From: Parasphingorhabdus sp. SCSIO 66989
Lineage (GTDB): Bacteria > Pseudomonadota > Alphaproteobacteria > Sphingomonadales > Sphingomonadaceae
DNA length: 64,000 nucleotides
Reading direction: 5' to 3'
Assembly (NCBI RefSeq): GCF_032852305.1
Contig: NZ_CP136594.1
Coordinates: 1,959,501 to 2,023,500 of the forward strand
Below, piece after piece: positions 45,240 to 55,471 of this stretch (positions are counted from its first letter, which is position 1; the number at the start of each line of letters is the position of its first letter). The position numbers were made by a program, and so were the translations under genes. The notes below the pieces were generated by a model. The model saw nothing but the letters and a program-made list of their open reading frames with translations. It did no database searches and was not told where the DNA came from.

Positions 45240-46423
45240 GGCTGCTCTTCCATCATATTCTCCTGACGGTCTACAGAAGCAAAGAAAAGCCGGAACTGCG
45301 TTTGCCCTTTTTCTTCATGTCGACGCTGCACGATCCGTCCCTGCATTTGTGTCACCATCTGGCGCACCAGTGCTAAACCAAGCCCCTGCCCTTTTGTCTT
45401 GCTGGTCACAAAGGGAGTAAACAGATGCGGCTTTATGCTTTCTGCTATGCCGGGGCCATTGTCCGATACGCGTATTTCAACCGGGAGACGGATCATCCCG
45501 TCACTCTTGCGATTGGCGATGCTTAGGCCAGGAGCATAATGACTACTCAAAGTAATCACTGGATCGGGCTGATCACAGCATGCATCGGCGGCATTGGACA
45601 CAAGATTGAGCAGAATCTGCGTCAACGCCGGCTCGGATGCCAGAATCTCCGGAAGCGAGGGGTCATAGTGCTCAATTATGCGTATCTTGCTGCCGTGCTC
45701 AGCAATACAAAGCATCTTTACGCGACTGAGCACTTCATAGAAATTGACCGGCTTCATTTCGCCAACAAGATCACGTCCCAGAAATTGCATACGGTCGATC
45801 AGCTCAGCGATATGGTCAACTTCAGTTGAGATAAGAGAGACAAGATCAGCCTCGGCTGCATTTCCAGCCTTTTTCTGCTTACGCGCCAGAAGTTGGGCAG
45901 CGCCGCGGATACCAGCGAGGGGGTTCTTGATTTCGTGAGCCAATATCTCTGGACCGCGAAGCGCCAGCATATCGGAGTCTTTTTCAGCGTAGCTCGCAAT
46001 GCCGTCAGGCGCATAGGACGGTATCATCGCAGCCACGCGCCAACCGGGCCACTCTTCCATTGGGGAAAGCGATAGGTCGATGGTAAACGGTTTATCGATG
46101 CCCTTTATCCGGCAAGGGGCCGCCCGCACCGTAACATCGGCCTCGGGATCATCGAGAGCCCGTGCAAGTCGAGGATCGGCAAAGCGCATAATGGTGGAAA
46201 AGGCGTGCCGAGTGAGCTTTTTGCTGCTTGCTTCCAGCATTGTTTCGGCCGCAGCGTTAGCTTCAGCAATCTTGCCGTTCGGGGCGATCACCAGGATAGC
46301 AATGGGTAACGCCCCGGCAGCATCCGATAGTCCGGGAAGCGACTTTTCGGTTATTGCGCTCTCAGCATCTTTCAACTCCGGGCGTGCCACCTGCCTCAGG
46401 CCGCCTGTCGCTGTTCCAGCCAT
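45236..46423 (-). CDS. ntrB: NtrB nitrogen sensor kinase
   Basis: A 395-residue soluble kinase with an N-terminal PAS domain (about 35-140), HisKA with phospho-acceptor His163 ([13 protein letters not shown]), and HATPase_c ([32 protein letters not shown]). It controls NtrC phosphorylation according to PII signals. The gene overlaps the end of dusB by 28 bases, the classical nifR3-ntrBC order. Confidence 0.94.
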   Translation of the reverse strand: MAGTATGGLRQVARPELKDAESAITEKSLPGLSDAAGALPIAILVIAPNGKIAEANAAAETMLEASSKKLTRHAFSTIMRFADPRLARALDDPEADVTVRAAPCRIKGIDKPFTIDLSLSPMEEWPGWRVAAMIPSYAPDGIASYAEKDSDMLALRGPEILAHEIKNPLAGIRGAAQLLARKQKKAGNAAEADLVSLISTEVDHIAELIDRMQFLGRDLVGEMKPVNFYEVLSRVKMLCIAEHGSKIRIIEHYDPSLPEILASEPALTQILLNLVSNAADACCDQPDPVITLSSHYAPGLSIANRKSDGMIRLPVEIRVSDNGPGIAESIKPHLFTPFVTSKTKGQGLGLALVRQMVTQMQGRIVQRRHEEKGQTQFRLFFASVDRQENMMEEQP

Positions 46424-47406
46424 GGCTCGTAAAAAGCGGTCAGGCTGTCGATCACGGCTTGCGGGTCTTCCAGACGGTTGACTGCATTACGGAAATCCGC
46501 CGAGCCGTGAAGGCCTTTGGTGTACCATCCGAGATGCTTGCGCGCGACGCGGACACCGACATCCTCGCCATAAAGCTCCAGCATGGCGCGATAATGTTCG
46601 ATCAGAACATGATATTGCGTCGCCAGATCGGGATCGGGCAAGCGGGTGCGGTCCTCGCCGTCCTGGCTGAACCAGTGCATCACCTGCCCCAACAGCCATG
46701 GCTTGCCATAGGCACCGCGGCCGATCATCACGCCATCAGCACCGCTTTGCTCAAGCGCGATCTCGGCATCCTCAATCGAGCAGATATCGCCATTGACGAT
46801 CACCGGGATTGAGACAGCGTCTTTCACCTTGCGGATAAACGCCCAATCGGCACTGCCCTTATACATCTGGTTGCGGGTACGACCGTGCACAGTGATCATC
46901 TTGGCGCCCAGATCCTCGGCAATATGCGCCAGTTCCGGGGCGTTGAGGCTGTCATGACACCAACCCATGCGCATCTTGACGGTGACGGGCACATCAACAG
47001 CATCGACCGTCGCTTTGATAAGCGCCGCCGCCAGCGGCAGATCGCGCATCAAGGCCGATCCTGCATCGCCATTGACGACTTTTTTGACCGGGCAGCCCAT
47101 ATTGATATCGATAATCGCCGCACCGCGATCCTCGTTGAGTTTAGCGGCCTCGCCCATCCGCTCTGGCTGACAACCGGCAAGCTGCATCGAGACAGGCTCT
47201 TCGGAAGGCGCCCAAGCGGCTTTTTGCAGCGATTGCCGGGTTTCGCGGATCATCGCTTCGCTGGCAATCATCTCGGTAACGTTCAGCCCTGAACCAAAGC
47301 GCCGCACCAATGTGCGGAACGGACGATCGGTCACACCCGTCATCGGTGCGAGGATCACCGGACAGGCTATTTCATGATCGCCAATGTTGATCGGGGCCAG
47401 AGCCAT
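46396..47406 (-). CDS. dusB: tRNA-dihydrouridine synthase B (NifR3)
   Basis: A 336-residue FMN enzyme of TIM-barrel type. [13 protein letters not shown] begins the barrel; [10 protein letters not shown] carries the catalytic Cys; [10 protein letters not shown] and [11 protein letters not shown] are family motifs. It reduces uridines in the tRNA D-loop. The ATG at 47406 is preferred; the longer frame from 47463 adds an unconserved segment. First gene of the ntr operon. Confidence 0.94.
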   Translation of the reverse strand: MALAPINIGDHEIACPVILAPMTGVTDRPFRTLVRRFGSGLNVTEMIASEAMIRETRQSLQKAAWAPSEEPVSMQLAGCQPERMGEAAKLNEDRGAAIIDINMGCPVKKVVNGDAGSALMRDLPLAAALIKATVDAVDVPVTVKMRMGWCHDSLNAPELAHIAEDLGAKMITVHGRTRNQMYKGSADWAFIRKVKDAVSIPVIVNGDICSIEDAEIALEQSGADGVMIGRGAYGKPWLLGQVMHWFSQDGEDRTRLPDPDLATQYHVLIEHYRAMLELYGEDVGVRVARKHLGWYTKGLHGSADFRNAVNRLEDPQAVIDSLTAFYEPWLEQRQAA

Positions 47407-47533
47407 AATGATTATATATCCATGTGCTGAAAATTTAGGCAGCGGATAGCTGTTAATACGCATTTCTGCAAGTTTTGATCCACGCTACTGACACAAATGT
47501 CATTGGCGATGGACAAGGCTAAGCTGATTTGTC

Positions 47534-48739
47534 ATGGGGATTGCCACTGTGACAGCCTTTCATGCCATCATTGTAGCCGCGGGTAGCGGATCACGCGCGG
47601 GCGGCGATATTCCCAAGCAATATCGCGATTATCAGGGGCAGCCGCTGCTTCGTCATAGTGTGCGAAATCTGCTGTCTCATCCGCTAATTGGCCAAATTAT
47701 TGTCGTTATCGGCGCTGGACAAGATGCCATGGCGCAACAGGCCCTGCCCCAGGATGATCGTATCAAGACAGTTTTGGGCGGTGACAGCCGCATGGCCTCG
47801 GTTGCTAATGGCCTGCAAGCACTTTCGGCATTAGAAATCGCCGCAGATACAAAGGTGCTGGTGCATGATGCAGCCCGGCCCGGTCTTTCCCATGACGTGA
47901 TTGACCGGCTGTTGCTCGCGCTTGATGAGCAACCCGGCGCCGTGCCCGTATTGCCGATGGTCGACAGCATGACCAATAATGCTGGCGAATTGCTCGGCGA
48001 AGCTGTTGATCGCAATGATTTTGTCAGGGTACAAACGCCGCAAGCCTTTCATTTCCACGTATTGCAAGCCGCGCATCAGCATTGGCAGACAAAATCTGGC
48101 GATGCACCAACCGATGATGCACGTATGGTTCAGGATTGCGGCTATAAGGTTGCTGCTGTTGCCGGTGATGAAAAGCTGGCAAAGATTACCTTTGCCGAAG
48201 ATTTTGACGGGGGCCTAACGCTAATGAACCATCAGAGCGAGAATCTGCGCGCTCCGATACGTATAGGCAATGGCTTTGATGTTCACCGCTTTGAGCCGGG
48301 CGACCATATCTGGCTGTGCGGTGTGCAAATCCCCCATAAGCAGAGCCTGAAAGGACATAGTGACGCCGATGTCGGCCTGCATGCCTTGACCGATGCTCTC
48401 CTTGGGGCGCTGGCGCTTGGCGATATTGGCGACCATTTCCCCGATACGGACCCGCAATGGGCGGGTTCTTCTTCTGACCGTTTTCTCGAACATGCGGCGA
48501 ATTTGGTCGAAGAAAAGGGGTATCGCATCGGCAATGTGGATATCACTCTGATCTGCGAAGCCCCTAAGGTTAAACCCCATCGCGAAGCCATGCGCGAGCG
48601 GGTGGCTGCTATTCTCAGCCTTGATGCTGACCTGGTCAGCATCAAGGCAACGACTACCGAGGCCCTTGGCTTTACCGGAAGACGCGAAGGCATTGCCGCG
48701 CAAGCCAGTGCCACACTTATTCAACACTCGACAAGATAG
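47534..48739 (+). CDS. ispDF: Bifunctional IspD/IspF isoprenoid enzyme
   Basis: A 401-residue fusion. The N-terminal half is IspD (AIIVAAGSGSRAGGDIPKQY; VHDAARP; cytidylyltransfer to MEP); the C-terminal half, from about residue 236, is IspF (GNGFDVHRFEPGD with metal-binding Asp and His, HSDADVGLHALTDALLGA, ATTTEALGFTGR). The middle enzyme IspE is not in the window. The fused form is widespread in alphaproteobacteria. Transcribed away from dusB. Confidence 0.95.
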   Translation: MGIATVTAFHAIIVAAGSGSRAGGDIPKQYRDYQGQPLLRHSVRNLLSHPLIGQIIVVIGAGQDAMAQQALPQDDRIKTVLGGDSRMASVANGLQALSALEIAADTKVLVHDAARPGLSHDVIDRLLLALDEQPGAVPVLPMVDSMTNNAGELLGEAVDRNDFVRVQTPQAFHFHVLQAAHQHWQTKSGDAPTDDARMVQDCGYKVAAVAGDEKLAKITFAEDFDGGLTLMNHQSENLRAPIRIGNGFDVHRFEPGDHIWLCGVQIPHKQSLKGHSDADVGLHALTDALLGALALGDIGDHFPDTDPQWAGSSSDRFLEHAANLVEEKGYRIGNVDITLICEAPKVKPHREAMRERVAAILSLDADLVSIKATTTEALGFTGRREGIAAQASATLIQHSTR

Positions 48740-48751
48740 GATATCAAGATC

Positions 48752-49291
48752 ATGACAAAGATGAGCAAAATTCTCGCGGGCGCGCTGGCACTGTCGGCAC
48801 TGGCCTCGCACCAAACCGCTATGGCGCAGGACAAATGTGTTACAACCGAGGAAGCGAAAGCCGTCGCCACCGTGGTTATGCCCGGTATTGTTACCTCGCT
48901 TGCGGATTCCTGCAAGTCCACCTTGCCCGATACCGCGGCATTGTCACAATCCTCCACCTTTGTCGACGAGGTGCTGGCTCCGGCTGCTCGCACAGCATTC
49001 CCCAGCGCATTCCAGACTTTCCGTTCCGCATTTGGCGATGGCCTGCCAGAGGGCCTCGGCTATGACGATATGGCACCGCTAATGGACGCGTTTATTGGCC
49101 AGGAAGTGGCGAAGGGAGTCAAACCCGAAAGCTGCGGCGCAATCAACGCCCTGTTTGAAACCGTTCAGACGATGACGCCGGATCAGACATCGTCTCTGCT
49201 GGTCGGCTTCTTCCAGCTGGTAGCCACCGCTGAAGAAGACCCGACAAAGGACCTGCCATTCAACGTCTGTCCGGTAACGGTCTCCGAGTGA
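48752..49291 (+). CDS. Unknown secreted/periplasmic protein
   Basis: A 179-residue protein with a clear signal peptide ending at AMAQD. The mature part has four cysteines, is helical in appearance and has no recognised family. It lies 12 bases after ispDF and 10 bases before the pncC gene, so it is probably in one transcript with them. Function unknown. Confidence 0.75.
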   Translation: MTKMSKILAGALALSALASHQTAMAQDKCVTTEEAKAVATVVMPGIVTSLADSCKSTLPDTAALSQSSTFVDEVLAPAARTAFPSAFQTFRSAFGDGLPEGLGYDDMAPLMDAFIGQEVAKGVKPESCGAINALFETVQTMTPDQTSSLLVGFFQLVATAEEDPTKDLPFNVCPVTVSE

Positions 49292-49301
49292 ATTCCGGTC
49301 T

Positions 49302-49805
49302 ATGACAGAGCTTCTTCCTGACAATATTGCCGCGCTTGCCGAGCAGGTGCTGGATAGCAACCGCGAGGCGGGCCGTCGCATCGCGGTTGCAGAAAGCTGC
49401 ACCGGGGGTCTGGTCGCCGCTGCCCTAACCGAATGGCCGGGCAGCTCGGAGGTGTTCGAACGCGGCTATGTTACCTATTCAAACGCCGCCAAGCAGGAAG
49501 AGCTGGGCGTCAGCAGCGATATCATCGATGCCTTTGGCGCGGTTTCCATCGCTGTAGCCTGGGCCATGGCCAAGGGCGCCCTACAGAAATCGGGCGCCGA
49601 CATAGCCGTATCGATCACCGGGGTCGCCGGCCCCGGTGGCGGTACCGAGAAGAAGCCGGTGGGCACGGTTGTCTTTGCCTGCATAAAAAAAGGCGACGAC
49701 CCGGACAAGGTCGTAGCTGAGCTCAAGCGCTTTGGTGAAGATTTAAGTCGCGATGAAATCCGGCGTCAGGCAGCGTTATGCGCGCTGGAGCTTTTTCTAC
49801 CATAA
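49302..49805 (+). CDS. pncC: CinA C-terminal family protein (nicotinamide-nucleotide amidase)
   Basis: A 167-residue stand-alone CinA-C domain. AESCTGGLVAAALTEWPGSS and GVAGPGGGTEKKPVGTV match the family signature, with Ser in the ESCTGG motif the probable nucleophile. It deamidates NMN to nicotinic acid mononucleotide in NAD salvage. Its 3' end overlaps the convergent COQ10-like gene by 40 bases. Confidence 0.92.
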   Translation: MTELLPDNIAALAEQVLDSNREAGRRIAVAESCTGGLVAAALTEWPGSSEVFERGYVTYSNAAKQEELGVSSDIIDAFGAVSIAVAWAMAKGALQKSGADIAVSITGVAGPGGGTEKKPVGTVVFACIKKGDDPDKVVAELKRFGEDLSRDEIRRQAALCALELFLP

Positions 49806-50227
49806 AGTTGATCCGCCCGATCCTCAAAAGCGGCGACCATCTTCCTGAAAGCCTTGTCAAAATACTGTCCAGCTAGCCGCTCAAAAAAGCGGTTGTGGAA
49901 GTTGAATGACACGAAGAAATCGACGCGGCACTGACCATCGCCATGCGGCGCAAAATTCCACTTGTTTTCCAGATTGCGCAGCGGCCCATCGAGATACTCG
50001 ACGATAATCGCCTCGTTCAGCACCTTGGTAACATGCGAGGTGAATCTCTCGCGCAGCTGCTTAAAGCCGACAATCATATCGGCCACCATCTCAGTGTCGC
50101 TGTCTGAACGAATGCGGGTGCCGATGACCCAGGGCAGAAAATCCTCATAGGAATCAACATCGGCCACCAGTGCGTAAACCTGTTCTGGCGTATAGGGCAG
50201 ATAGCGGGTTTCGCTATGCGTTGGCAT
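49766..50227 (-). CDS. COQ10/RatA-type START-domain protein
   Basis: A 153-residue single-domain protein of the polyketide-cyclase/START type: YTPEQVYALVADVDSYEDFLPWV at the start, FKQLRERFTSHV and a long final helix (FFERLAGQYFDKAFRKMVAAFEDRA). Such proteins assist ubiquinone function, or in E. coli the homologue RatA inhibits ribosome assembly. It follows lipA with only 3 bases between. Confidence 0.88.
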   Translation of the reverse strand: MPTHSETRYLPYTPEQVYALVADVDSYEDFLPWVIGTRIRSDSDTEMVADMIVGFKQLRERFTSHVTKVLNEAIIVEYLDGPLRNLENKWNFAPHGDGQCRVDFFVSFNFHNRFFERLAGQYFDKAFRKMVAAFEDRADQLYGRKSSSAHNAA

Positions 50228-50230
50228 GGG

Positions 50231-51175
50231 TCAGACTGTGGCAGCCTTTTTCGCCAACTGCTCCTCACGCGCCGCGCGAAGCCGCTCAAAATCATCACCG
50301 GCATGATAGCTGGACCGGGTCAGCGGGCTTGAGGCCACCAGCAAGAACCCTTTGGCGCGGGCAATGGCGGCATAGGCATCAAAGGCCTTGGGCGTCACGA
50401 AATCCGCGACCTTGGCGTGCTTCGGCGTTGGCTGCAGATATTGGCCCATGGTCATGAAATCGATATCGGCCGAGCGCATATCGTCCATCACCTGATGCAC
50501 TTCCAGGCGCTCCTCACCCAGCCCCAGCATAATGCCCGATTTGGTGAAGATTGATGGATCATGCCGCTTCACCTGCTCGAGCAGGCGGATTGAGGCATAA
50601 TAGCGCGCACCCGGGCGGATGGTGGGATAGAGACGCGGTACCGTCTCCAGATTGTGGTTATAGACATCGGGCCGCGCGGTAACGATCGCCTCAACCGCCG
50701 CCTCGGACTTGTTGCGGAAGTCAGGGGTCAGAATCTCAATCGTCGTATTGGGTGTATTGCGGCGCAATGCCTCAATCACCTTCACAAACTGGCTGGCGCC
50801 ACCATCGGGGAGATCATCGCGGTCCACCGAGGTCACGACAATATGCTCCAGCCCCATTTTGGCCGCAGCCACCGCCAGATTTTCCGGCTCCATCGGATCT
50901 ACCGGCCGCGGCATGCCTGTCTTGACGTTGCAGAATGCACAGGCTCGGGTGCAGACATCGCCAAGGATCATCACCGTCGCATGTTTCTTGGTCCAGCACT
51001 CGCCGATATTGGGGCACGCCGCCTCTTCACATACGGTGTTCAGGTTGAGATCGCGCATCAGCTTGCGCGTCTCATGAAAACCCTTGCTGACCGGGGCTTT
51101 GACCCGGATCCATTCAGGCTTGCGGACACGCGGCTCGCGCGGAGCTGGCTCAGGCTTGGCAGACATATCGTTCAT
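50231..51175 (-). CDS. lipA: Lipoyl synthase
   Basis: A radical SAM enzyme of 314 residues that inserts two sulfurs into octanoyl groups. It has both iron-sulfur motifs: [13 protein letters not shown] for the auxiliary cluster and CTRACAFC for the SAM cluster, plus the C-terminal R-S-S-Y-H segment. The ATG at 51175 (MNDMSAK) is preferred over an upstream start at 51211. Confidence 0.97.
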   Translation of the reverse strand: MNDMSAKPEPAPREPRVRKPEWIRVKAPVSKGFHETRKLMRDLNLNTVCEEAACPNIGECWTKKHATVMILGDVCTRACAFCNVKTGMPRPVDPMEPENLAVAAAKMGLEHIVVTSVDRDDLPDGGASQFVKVIEALRRNTPNTTIEILTPDFRNKSEAAVEAIVTARPDVYNHNLETVPRLYPTIRPGARYYASIRLLEQVKRHDPSIFTKSGIMLGLGEERLEVHQVMDDMRSADIDFMTMGQYLQPTPKHAKVADFVTPKAFDAYAAIARAKGFLLVASSPLTRSSYHAGDDFERLRAAREEQLAKKAATV

Positions 51176-51287
51176 GGCTTTGCAGATAGCGATGCGCGGG
51201 CGGCTATGCAATGGGCGCGATGGACCGAATATGATTGCATTGGCCTATCATTGCGGCGGCTGCACATATCGTCTAGGCCCCGCGCCC

Positions 51288-52757
51288 ATGCAAAGCGGAA
51301 CGCTCATTACCCTCGCCCTCTATTTCCTCGGGATGCTTGGCATCGGTCTTTATGCCTGGCGCAAGTCCACCAGCGACAGCGCAGGCTATATGCTCGGCGG
51401 GCGTCAACTGTCTCCAGCGGTTGCGGCTCTATCCGCCGGCGCATCGGATATGTCGGGCTGGCTGCTGCTCGGCCTGCCCGGTGCGCTCTATGCCAGTGGT
51501 TTGGTCGAAGCATGGATTGGCATTGGCCTGTTTATCGGTGCCCTGCTCAACTGGATTATCGTCGCGCCAAGACTGCGCGAGCAGACCGAGAAGCTGGATA
51601 ACTGTCTCACCATACCGCAATTTCTGGCCCGCCGCTTCCCCGATAAAACGCTGTTGCTGCGCAGTATTTCGGCGATTGTGATCGTGCTGTTCTTCACCGT
51701 CTACACCGCCGCCGGACTGGTCGGCGGCGGCAAGCTGTTCGCCAGTGCCTTTGGGCAGGATTATCTGCTCGGCGTCTGGCTCACCGCCGGGGTGGTGCTG
51801 GCCTATACCATGTTTGGCGGTTTTCTTGCGGTGAGCCTCACTGACTTTATTCAGGGCTGCATCATGGTGGTGGCACTGGTGTTGATGCCGATTGTCGCGC
51901 TGTCTGATCTCGGCGGATGGGCAGCTACGACGAATATCCTGACAGAGATTGATCCTGGCCAGCTCAGTCTTACCAAAGGGCTGACACTGGTCGGTTTCCT
52001 CTCGGCCACCGCATGGGGGCTGGGCTATTTCGGGCAGCCGCATATCATTGTCCGCTTTATGGCGATCCGCAGCGTCAAAGATATTCCGACCGCTCGCACC
52101 ATCGGGATGAGCTGGATGGGTGTCTCTCTACTTGGGGCGATTGGCGTCGCATTGGCGGGTCGCGCCTATGTCGAAGCCAATGGCCTGACACTCGATGATC
52201 CGGAGACGATCTTTATCCTGCTTGCCGATCTGCTGTTTCATCCGCTGATCACCGGCTTTCTCCTCGCGGCCCTATTGGCGGCAATTATGAGCACCATATC
52301 CTCCCAATTGCTGGTGTCTTCTGCCTCGCTGACCGAGGATTTCTACCGCGCCTTTTTCCGTCGTGAAGCCAGCGAGACCGAGCTGGTGACAGTGGGACGC
52401 CTTGCCGTGGCTGTGGTAGCGATATTGGCCGGGTTGATTGCGCTTGATCCGAATAGCCAGGTACTCGGGCTGGTCGCCAATGCCTGGGCCGGATTTGGCG
52501 CGGCTTTCGGGCCGCTGATTCTGCTATCTCTTTGTTGGTCGCGAATGACCGGGACCGGGGCGGTGGCTGGCCTACTCACCGGCGCGCTGGTGGTGATTGG
52601 TTGGATAGCCATGGGCTGGAACAGCGATTTTTACGGACTGGGCGGCGTGTATGAGATTATCCCGGGTTTCATTCTATCCACGCTCACCATTGTGCTGGTG
52701 TCAATCCAGGTTGACAAAGGTTACGAAAGTTCCGCTCAGGAACCGCAGAAAAGCTGA
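51288..52757 (+). CDS. Sodium/proline symporter, PutP type (SSS family)
   Basis: A 489-residue membrane protein with about 13 helices. GLYAWRKSTSDSAGYMLGGR, LSAGASDMSGWLLLGLPGA and QFLARRFPDKT match PutP closely. It would import proline with Na+. The ATG at 51288 begins at the conserved N-terminus; the longer frame from 51084 covers the lipA 5' region. Divergent from lipA. Confidence 0.92.
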   Translation: MQSGTLITLALYFLGMLGIGLYAWRKSTSDSAGYMLGGRQLSPAVAALSAGASDMSGWLLLGLPGALYASGLVEAWIGIGLFIGALLNWIIVAPRLREQTEKLDNCLTIPQFLARRFPDKTLLLRSISAIVIVLFFTVYTAAGLVGGGKLFASAFGQDYLLGVWLTAGVVLAYTMFGGFLAVSLTDFIQGCIMVVALVLMPIVALSDLGGWAATTNILTEIDPGQLSLTKGLTLVGFLSATAWGLGYFGQPHIIVRFMAIRSVKDIPTARTIGMSWMGVSLLGAIGVALAGRAYVEANGLTLDDPETIFILLADLLFHPLITGFLLAALLAAIMSTISSQLLVSSASLTEDFYRAFFRREASETELVTVGRLAVAVVAILAGLIALDPNSQVLGLVANAWAGFGAAFGPLILLSLCWSRMTGTGAVAGLLTGALVVIGWIAMGWNSDFYGLGGVYEIIPGFILSTLTIVLVSIQVDKGYESSAQEPQKS

Positions 52758-52760
52758 ACT

Positions 52761-53375
52761 ATGATGGACTATTCCAACACTGATAACTTGAGCCGGATCG
52801 CACAGGATTGCTGGCACCGATTGAACAAAGCCGCCAGTGACAGACGCCATGCGTTTCACCAACTGACCATAGCCAATAGCGATGCTGTAGGACAGCCACA
52901 TCAGCGGATCATGGTGCTGCGCGAGGCCGATGGCGATGCGCGTCGCCTGCGCTTCCACACCGATGCCCGCGCCGCCAAGGTGGACATGGTCGGCGATGGC
53001 GCGCCGGTTTCTGTACTGGCCTATGATATGCCAGCGAAAATCCAGATCAGGATGAGCGGCAAGGCACATATTGAGACCGATACGCCGAATGTCGACAAGG
53101 CGTGGGAAGAAGCGACTTTATATGCCCGACGCTGTTATCTTGCCGACCCCGCGCCGGGAAGCTTTACCGATATGCCGATATCGGGTCTACCAACAGAGCT
53201 TGAGGGCGTGGAGCCTACTGTGGAAGAAGCAGAGCCAGGGCGCACCAACTTTGCATTGCTCTATATAACCATCGACCGGATGGAATGGCTCTATCTTGCC
53301 CATACAGGGCATCGTCGGGCACTGTTTGACTATGAAACCGATAAAGGTTGGGACGGGCGCTGGATGGTGCCGTAA
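52761..53375 (+). CDS. Pyridoxamine-phosphate-oxidase-like FMN-binding protein
   Basis: A 204-residue split-barrel flavoprotein. QRIMVLREAD, RLRFHTDARAAKVDMV and the C-terminal RMEWLYLAHTGHRRALFDY fit the PNPOx-like family. It is shorter than true PdxH and lacks its usual C-terminal motif, so the substrate is unknown. It follows the PutP gene by 3 bases. Confidence 0.85.
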   Translation: MMDYSNTDNLSRIAQDCWHRLNKAASDRRHAFHQLTIANSDAVGQPHQRIMVLREADGDARRLRFHTDARAAKVDMVGDGAPVSVLAYDMPAKIQIRMSGKAHIETDTPNVDKAWEEATLYARRCYLADPAPGSFTDMPISGLPTELEGVEPTVEEAEPGRTNFALLYITIDRMEWLYLAHTGHRRALFDYETDKGWDGRWMVP

Positions 53376-53413
53376 GCGCTTGCACCGCCAGCCCAAAGTC
53401 ATACAACAGCTTC

Positions 53414-54133
53414 ATGCCCAATCGTGATTCCAACAATTCCAACATTGCTCTGTTGATCGACGCGGACAACGCTTCCCCAGCGGGTATTGACCCGGTGCTC
53501 ACCGTTCTTGCCGAGCTTGGCACCGTCAATGTTCGCCGTGCCTATGGTAATTGGCGCAAGCAGAGTCTCAAAGGCTGGGTCGATCTGGTGCATCGCTATG
53601 GCATTGATCCGCAACAGCAATTCGACATCACCAAAGGCAAGAACGCCACCGATATGAAAATGACCATCGATGCGATGGACCTGCTGTCGCATGGCCGTGT
53701 CGATGGCTTTGGCATTATGAGCTCGGACAGCGACTTCATGCCGCTCGCCATGCGTATCCGGCAGGAAGGCATTCCGGTCTATGGCTTTGGCGGTCTGAAA
53801 ACGCCCGATGGTTTCAAACAGGCCTGCACCCGCTTTATCGACGTCAACGCCCTGATCCGTGCCGAAAAGGCCGAGCAGGAAAATGGCAGGCAGGAGACCG
53901 AGGGCGTTGATGAAGCTCTGCTACACCTGCTGATTGACGCTTATCAGGCCAGCAAGCGCGATTCTGAGGGTTTTGCAAGCCTGAGCGCTGTGGGCAAGAT
54001 CGCCGGCAATCGCTCCAGCTTTGACGTCCGCAACTATGGTTTCGCAAGGCTGTCGGACATGTTTGAGGCCGTACCGAATTTTCAGACCAGGCGTAACGAG
54101 AATGGCCAGATTTTCGTGAAGCGGGTGAATTGA
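53414..54133 (+). CDS. NYN-domain putative RNase with C-terminal OST-HTH
   Basis: A 239-residue protein. The NYN domain (about 8-150) has the acidic set of the PIN-like fold: LLIDADNAS, NATDMKMTIDAMDLL and MSSDSDF. The end (about 160-239; EALLHLLIDAY...FDVRNYGFARLSDMFE) looks like an OST-HTH/LOTUS domain that binds RNA. LabA-like proteins of this type are thought to be nucleases. The ATG at 53414 starts at the conserved part. Confidence 0.88.
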   Translation: MPNRDSNNSNIALLIDADNASPAGIDPVLTVLAELGTVNVRRAYGNWRKQSLKGWVDLVHRYGIDPQQQFDITKGKNATDMKMTIDAMDLLSHGRVDGFGIMSSDSDFMPLAMRIRQEGIPVYGFGGLKTPDGFKQACTRFIDVNALIRAEKAEQENGRQETEGVDEALLHLLIDAYQASKRDSEGFASLSAVGKIAGNRSSFDVRNYGFARLSDMFEAVPNFQTRRNENGQIFVKRVN

Positions 54134-54141
54134 GCAACTAG

Positions 54142-54270
54142 CCCCTCCTCTTCAGAGGAGGGGTTGGGGTGGTGGAGTCACAAAGTGCAATGCGCGCCGC
54201 AACACCACCCCGCTGCGACTAAGGGCCTGATGGCCCTAAGTCTCACTGCCCCTCCTCTGAAGAGGAGGGG
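54142..54270. repeat. Nested palindromic intergenic repeat
   Basis: Two near-identical hairpins bound it: CCCCTCCTCT/AGAGGAGGGG at 54142-54163 and 54249-54270. Inside are GGGGTGGTG/CACCACCCC and AGGGCC/GGCCCT pairs. It lies between convergent genes and could serve as a two-way terminator; the layout resembles REP/BIME-like repeats. Confidence 0.7.
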
Positions 54271-54281
54271 AGATATATGTG

Positions 54282-55430
54282 CTACAACCCCCGCTTCACC
54301 AACGCCGGCATAGCAATTTCACGCATCCCACATGCCATGGCCCGCATCGCCATTTGCCGTGTCTTGGGCAGATGCGCGATATAGCAGGCCATATATTCGA
54401 TATGCGATCGCGCGCCGCGGGCGGCTTTGAAGCTGCCCGCCCCGGCGGAGCAGTTGAGCCGCAGGTTATGTTCGATTGCATAATCGCCGAATAACAGGCT
54501 GGCGATGCGATACAGCGCCGCCTCGCGCGGGGCGGTCATATCATAGCCGAGCACCGGCACCGTCAGCACATCGCCGCGGGCAAAGCATCCGGCGACGCCC
54601 ATAATGGTCCCTTCCCTATCGCGCACCACCTGAAAATCGACCAGCCCGCTTGTCGAAAGCAGCCTGATCCATTCGGGCGTAAATTGCGGATTGAGCATCG
54701 AATATTTGTCGAGATACAGCGCCTTATAGAGCGCCGCGATCCGCTCGGCATCGCCGGGCGTCATGACGCTGATGCCCTCCGCGACCAGTCCCGATTTGCG
54801 GAATTTGCGTCGGTCGCTCTTGGTGTGACTGCGCGGACGCCATTGTGCCGCGACATCATCGATCACCCATATCTGCCGCGACGGGATCATCAGCCAGCCA
54901 TCATCGTTGAGCGCCTGATAGAGCGCGGGTGAGGACCAGTCATCGACACTGCGGATCGCCAGCATATGATCGGCATAGTCCGCCAGCACCGCCTCGCGCA
55001 TCGCGGCAATCCCCTCGCCTTGCCAGTTACCATGCAGATTGGTGGCAAAGAGGAAATTATCGAGCATCGCCACCCGGTTGATATTCGCCGCGCGCAGCAA
55101 GCCGCCAATCGCACTCAACCCCGCACCCACCAACGGTGCCGCCATGCCGAGTCCAGCCTCATGCAGCTCATCCTTGGCATAGCCGACATAGGCGCTATGC
55201 GGCTGCACCACATAGCTGCCTCCCATGCCGCTATGGCTGATGGTGACGGGGAGAAGATGCGGGCCGTGGCGGATGGCGCGCAGGTCAATGCCTTGGGCAT
55301 TGGGGATATGCACCGCTAATGGCTGATCCGCCGCCTTTTGCAGGAAAGCCGCAATCGCCGGATCGCTGTCTTCCGATAATGGAAGCGGGGCATCGGCCGG
55401 ATCAAAAAAAAGAGGCGCGGAAATCGTCAT
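54282..55430 (-). CDS. GNAT/FemAB-like acyltransferase domain protein
   Basis: A 382-residue protein with a two-domain GNAT-like layout. The second half (about 205-360) has KSDRRKFRKSGL, DAERIAALYKALYLDKYS, a VVRDREGTIMGVAGCF strand pair and GAGSFKAARGA, typical of BioF2/FemAB-like acetyltransferases. Substrate unknown. It follows the unknown 55472 gene on the same strand, 41 bases apart. Confidence 0.65.
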   Translation of the reverse strand: MTISAPLFFDPADAPLPLSEDSDPAIAAFLQKAADQPLAVHIPNAQGIDLRAIRHGPHLLPVTISHSGMGGSYVVQPHSAYVGYAKDELHEAGLGMAAPLVGAGLSAIGGLLRAANINRVAMLDNFLFATNLHGNWQGEGIAAMREAVLADYADHMLAIRSVDDWSSPALYQALNDDGWLMIPSRQIWVIDDVAAQWRPRSHTKSDRRKFRKSGLVAEGISVMTPGDAERIAALYKALYLDKYSMLNPQFTPEWIRLLSTSGLVDFQVVRDREGTIMGVAGCFARGDVLTVPVLGYDMTAPREAALYRIASLLFGDYAIEHNLRLNCSAGAGSFKAARGARSHIEYMACYIAHLPKTRQMAMRAMACGMREIAMPALVKRGL

Positions 55431-55471
55431 CCCCGCGCCTCTATGACATCAATACGTCAATTGAGAGACAG

